Positions 6,045 through 8,182 of a DNA stretch of 8,182 nucleotides are shown here, piece after piece (the stretch's first letter is position 1; every line of letters starts with the position of its first letter). This DNA comes from JAHEYF01 sp045805185 (GTDB taxonomy: Bacteria; Bacteroidota; Bacteroidia; B-17B0; Aurantibacillaceae). The position numbers and the translations under genes are program-made. The stretch covers positions 1-8,182 of the forward strand of contig JBJMLS010000239.1 in NCBI GenBank assembly GCA_045805185.1, written 5' to 3'. The notes below the pieces were generated by a model. It saw nothing but the letters and a program-made list of their open reading frames with translations, searched no databases and had not been told where the DNA came from.

Positions 6045-6914
6045 TTAGTCCTTTACTACTACCAGGTATTTGGAAATGCTCCAGAATTTTTCCGGATTAT
6101 TGATTATGATGTTCTTTACAATATTCTTGTCTTTTTCGTCTTTCTCAAGGGTGTAGGAATCGGATGGGTGCGTTGTTACGATTTTCACGTGGTCGCCGTA
6201 AACATCAATGTTTGGTGTTTTTGTATAGTCAATCCGGGTGAATTTACTATTGTCCGCGTTCTCATTCAGCTTTAATGTTTTTCCCATGCCGAGGAGCCCG
6301 CCTTTTTTATCGATAAGCTTCGCTTCCCTCAGCTCCTTGCTTCCTCCTACAATATAATAGGCAGTATGCAGTTCGGTTGTACGGTCGTTAATTGTATTGG
6401 ATTGCGACAGGTTCTGAATGTTAAGTGTATCAATTGATGTCTGAAGCTGGGCCACCTGTACGTTCAGTGAATTTAAGCGGTCATTCAGCGCGCTGAGCTC
6501 GGTATCCTTCTGGGCGATTTGTTCATTGAGTGTGGCGATCACTTTTTCCAGCTGAACATTCTTTCTTCTCGATCCTTTAAGCTTCTTGTTCAGGTCCTCA
6601 AGTTTTTGGCGATTCTCTTCCATTAGGTTATTAATGGCGCTGATCTGGGCATTAATATGTTCTTTCTGCTTTTGCTTTAATTCGCCGTGAATATTGGCTG
6701 TGCTCAGGTAAATTAGCTGCTGCTTTGAGGCAACTGAATCGAGGTTGCGCTCCACTTCTGTAAAGGAAATCAGCAGTTCATTAATGGAGGAGTCCTTTTC
6801 TTCCAGCAAGGATACGAGCGAGTCTCTTTCCCGGTTATTGTTTACCGGCTCTGTGTCGGGATTACAGGAAAGAAGGAAAAAAGTAAGCGGTGTTATTAAA
6901 AATAATGTTTTCAT
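6045..6914 (-). CDS. Coiled-coil lipoprotein of unknown function
   Basis: The 289-residue protein begins with a lipoprotein signal: MKTLFLITPLTFFLLSC, with lipobox LLSC and C17 as the predicted lipidated residue. Next comes a short polar Asn-rich spacer (18-29), then a long stretch rich in Glu, Lys, Gln, Asn and regularly spaced Leu/Ile (about 28-180; e.g. LEKVIATLNEQIAQKDTEL), a predicted coiled coil. A distinct C-terminal domain (183-289) starts TAYYIVGGSKELREAKLIDK and contains GGLLGMGKTLKLNEN (205-219) and KIVTTHPSDSY (244-254). I recall similar lipoproteins in many Bacteroidota, usually annotated only as hypothetical or adhesin-like, so no function is assigned. After lipidation it should sit in the cell envelope, with the coiled coil as stalk or oligomerisation element. 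It precedes the DUF2541-like exported protein in a probable operon and has a perfect -7 box upstream. Confidence 0.85.
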   Translation of the reverse strand: MKTLFLITPLTFFLLSCNPDTEPVNNNRERDSLVSLLEEKDSSINELLISFTEVERNLDSVASKQQLIYLSTANIHGELKQKQKEHINAQISAINNLMEENRQKLEDLNKKLKGSRRKNVQLEKVIATLNEQIAQKDTELSALNDRLNSLNVQVAQLQTSIDTLNIQNLSQSNTINDRTTELHTAYYIVGGSKELREAKLIDKKGGLLGMGKTLKLNENADNSKFTRIDYTKTPNIDVYGDHVKIVTTHPSDSYTLEKDEKDKNIVKNIIINNPEKFWSISKYLVVVKD

Positions 6915-6942
6915 TGTTCAGTATTATCGGATTAACTGGGAT

Positions 6943-6950
6943 CAAAATTA
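6943..6950 (-). promoter_or_regulatory. Candidate -7 box of the lipoprotein-DUF2541 unit
   Basis: The reverse strand reads TAATTTTG, a perfect TAnnTTTG match, 28 nt upstream of the ATG at 6914. In the -33 interval the best triplet is ATG (6968-6970), two of three matches to TTG. Confidence 0.5.
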
Positions 6951-7160
6951 CGTGTGAATAAAAAGAACATAGTATAATTTCGTTCATCAGGTATTTAATG
7001 TAGTTTAAAACGGAAAAGGACTCAGCGGAATAAAATGTAACCTTATCGGGATGCCCGCCAAACGATGGATTTGCACCCTTTACAGGATTATGTACTTTTT
7101 CTGACTATTTAAAATGCTCTTTTAACGAATAACAAGGGCTTTTTAAAAAAATGAGAGTAA

Positions 7161-7195
7161 TTTGCTCTCCGTAAAAAGATTTTATTGCAATTTTG
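7161..7195 (+). promoter_or_regulatory. Candidate promoter of the histidine kinase gene
   Basis: TTTG (7161-7164) and CAATTTTG (7188-7195) resemble the Bacteroidota -33 and -7 elements, with a long 23-bp spacer and one mismatch in the -7 box. The -7 box lies 21 nt before the ATG at 7217. An inverted repeat GAGAG/CTCTC (7153-7157, 7165-7169) overlaps the -33 element and could be a protein-binding site. Confidence 0.35.
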
Positions 7196-7216
7196 CGCTG
7201 TAAAGCGGCACGTAAA

Positions 7217-8182
7217 ATGAAAAAAGTACTTATCCAAAAAAGAGCGGTCGGGGTCCAGCGTGTTTTACTGGAAAAAAACCCGGAGCCTTTGCTTTTAATT
7301 GATCCTGACGGAAGAGTGGTCGATATGAACGGCGCATGGGATGAAATGAGCGGAATGGAGTATGATACACTTGCCGGAACTTTGTTTTCCGATTGTTTTA
7401 CAGATCCTGAAAAGGCACAGGAAGTTTACAAGAATATGTTTATTAATGGCTCGGTGAAAGATACCGGCCTTGTCCTGTACACAAAGAAAGGTAAGCTGAT
7501 CGATGTGATTGTAAGCGGCGCCATTTATGAAAATGAGGAGGGAAACGTTAGTGGCGCCCTCGTCATGGTCCGCGATAAGGGAATGCAGAAAAAGTTCGAT
7601 GGGCAAACGGCGCACCTCGCTGCGATAGTAACTTCTTCGGATGATGCGATTATCAGTAAGTCTCTTGAAGGGACCATCCTTACGTGGAACAAGGGAGCCG
7701 AAAAAACATTCGGTTACCTTGCTGAAGAAGCGATCGGGAAACATATTTCAATTTTGATCCCGCCCTATCTGGTAGATGAGGAGGAAAGAATACTGGAAAA
7801 AGTAAAATCAGGTGAACACCTCCAGCAGCATGAGATCCTTCGCAAAAGAAAGGACGGAGTTAATATTCATGTGTCGATTACTGTCTCACCTATTAAGGAC
7901 AACTCAGGGAATATAATTGGCGTTTCAACGGTTGAGCGGGATATAACGGCTCAGAAAAGATTTGAGAACGAATTGATCGAGGCCAGGCGAAATGCGGAAC
8001 AGGCTACAGAGCTGGCTGAGGAAGCTGTGAGATCGAAGCAGCAGTTCCTTTCCAACATGAGCCATGAGATCCGGACGCCGCTGAATGCGATAATCGGATT
8101 TACAAAGGTCGTATTGAAAACGGAATTATCCGAAAAGCAGAAAGAATACCTCGATGCGATCAAGATCTCAGGCGACGCCCTT
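7217..8182 (+). CDS. PAS-domain sensor histidine kinase, N-terminal part (runs off right edge)
   Basis: From the ATG at 7217 the frame stays open for 322 codons to the window end. An in-frame TAA at 7172-7174 limits upstream extension, and this is the first ATG after it. No signal peptide or membrane segment is present, so this should be a cytoplasmic sensor. Order of domains: a first PAS (about 18-122; EPLLLIDPDGRVVDMNGAW), a second PAS (about 131-245) with ILTWNKGAEKTFGYLAEEAIGK (split here by family hallmarks WN-GAE-FGY) and the PAC-like end GVSTVERDITAQK, a helical linker (246-275), then the HisKA dimerisation domain with FLSNMSHEIRTPLNAIIGF, phospho-acceptor H283. The H-box style (SHEIRTPLNAI) is common in hybrid kinases, so ATPase and perhaps receiver domains are expected beyond the edge but not seen. 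Its ligand or cofactor is unknown. It is divergent from the lipoprotein unit; no response regulator gene is adjacent within the window. Confidence 0.92.
   Translation, partial: MKKVLIQKRAVGVQRVLLEKNPEPLLLIDPDGRVVDMNGAWDEMSGMEYDTLAGTLFSDCFTDPEKAQEVYKNMFINGSVKDTGLVLYTKKGKLIDVIVSGAIYENEEGNVSGALVMVRDKGMQKKFDGQTAHLAAIVTSSDDAIISKSLEGTILTWNKGAEKTFGYLAEEAIGKHISILIPPYLVDEEERILEKVKSGEHLQQHEILRKRKDGVNIHVSITVSPIKDNSGNIIGVSTVERDITAQKRFENELIEARRNAEQATELAEEAVRSKQQFLSNMSHEIRTPLNAIIGFTKVVLKTELSEKQKEYLDAIKISGDAL

Larger units (their letters stand above)
6915..7216. other. 302-bp divergent intergenic region, no gene
   Basis: This region separates the minus-strand lipoprotein gene from the plus-strand kinase gene. 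Reading frames inside are very short (for example a 17-codon frame opening with the ATG at 7051), without leader signals or conserved features. It holds candidate promoters for both flanking genes and a small inverted repeat GAGAG-N7-CTCTC (7153-7169). The stretch 6970-7140 shows nothing I can interpret. Confidence 0.6.

Noticed and set aside
7051..7104. 17-codon frame in the divergent intergenic region
   Set aside because: It is too short, without promoter or leader signals, and its composition is not gene-like.
7697..7713. AGCCGAA...TTCGG inside the kinase gene, reminiscent of the palindromic element arms
   Set aside because: The arms are in the reverse order with a 6-bp gap, lack the TAACA and TTTAAATA parts, and encode the conserved PAS stretch GAEKTFGY.
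7295..7744. 149-codon minus-strand frame
   Set aside because: It is antisense to the two PAS domains of the histidine kinase and has no recognisable features.
1..8182. CRISPR arrays, tRNA or rRNA genes, insertion sequences, phage or toxin-antitoxin genes
   Set aside because: No regularly spaced repeats, cloverleaf-forming sequences, transposase-like proteins or terminal inverted repeats were seen on either strand.

Overview
The window looks like chromosomal DNA of a member of the phylum Bacteroidota. The evidence is indirect but consistent. Start codons lie in A/T-rich leaders without clear Shine-Dalgarno sequences. Several genes are preceded at short distance by the Bacteroidota sigma-factor -7 box TAnnTTTG. 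The gene content also fits: lipoproteins with an LLSC-type lipobox, secreted proteins with Q after the signal cleavage site, a LytTR response regulator, and a PAS-rich histidine kinase. No rRNA, tRNA, CRISPR array, insertion sequence or phage gene is visible.

Layout. Positions 1-330 (minus strand) hold the N-terminal part of a secreted protein of unknown function that runs off the left edge. After a 286-bp divergent intergenic region, 617-3433 (plus) is a two-gene unit: a sugar-phosphate nucleotidyltransferase with a C-terminal left-handed beta-helix, then a 595-residue glucose-6-phosphate isomerase whose motifs resemble the isomerase half of transaldolase/isomerase fusion proteins. A strong hairpin at 3458-3484 probably terminates this unit and the convergent minus-strand cluster. 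That cluster reads, in transcription order, a 60-residue acidic protein (5379-5197), an alpha/beta hydrolase (5170-4310) and a LytTR response regulator (4189-3488), the last with its own candidate promoter. Next, still on the minus strand, a coiled-coil lipoprotein (6914-6045) is followed by a small exported DUF2541-like protein (5989-5555), with a weak hairpin terminator behind them. Divergent from these, 7217 to the right edge (plus) encodes the PAS-PAS-HisKA part of a soluble sensor histidine kinase that continues outside the window.

How the parts may work together. The nucleotidyltransferase and the isomerase share hexose-phosphate metabolism, linking fructose-6-P/glucose-6-P to nucleotide-sugar precursors. 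The response regulator has no kinase beside it, and the kinase at the right edge has no visible partner. The two exported proteins upstream of 5555 are probably envelope proteins made together.

The least expected signal is non-coding. A 30-bp imperfect palindromic element (TTCGGTAACA...TTTAAATAGCCGAA) occurs twice, at 413-442 and 5452-5481, 25/30 identical. Each copy is in the same orientation and sits 28-29 bp upstream of a perfect TAnnTTTG box of a minus-strand gene. This geometry suggests a shared operator for the secreted protein and for the small-protein/hydrolase unit. The regulator is unknown.
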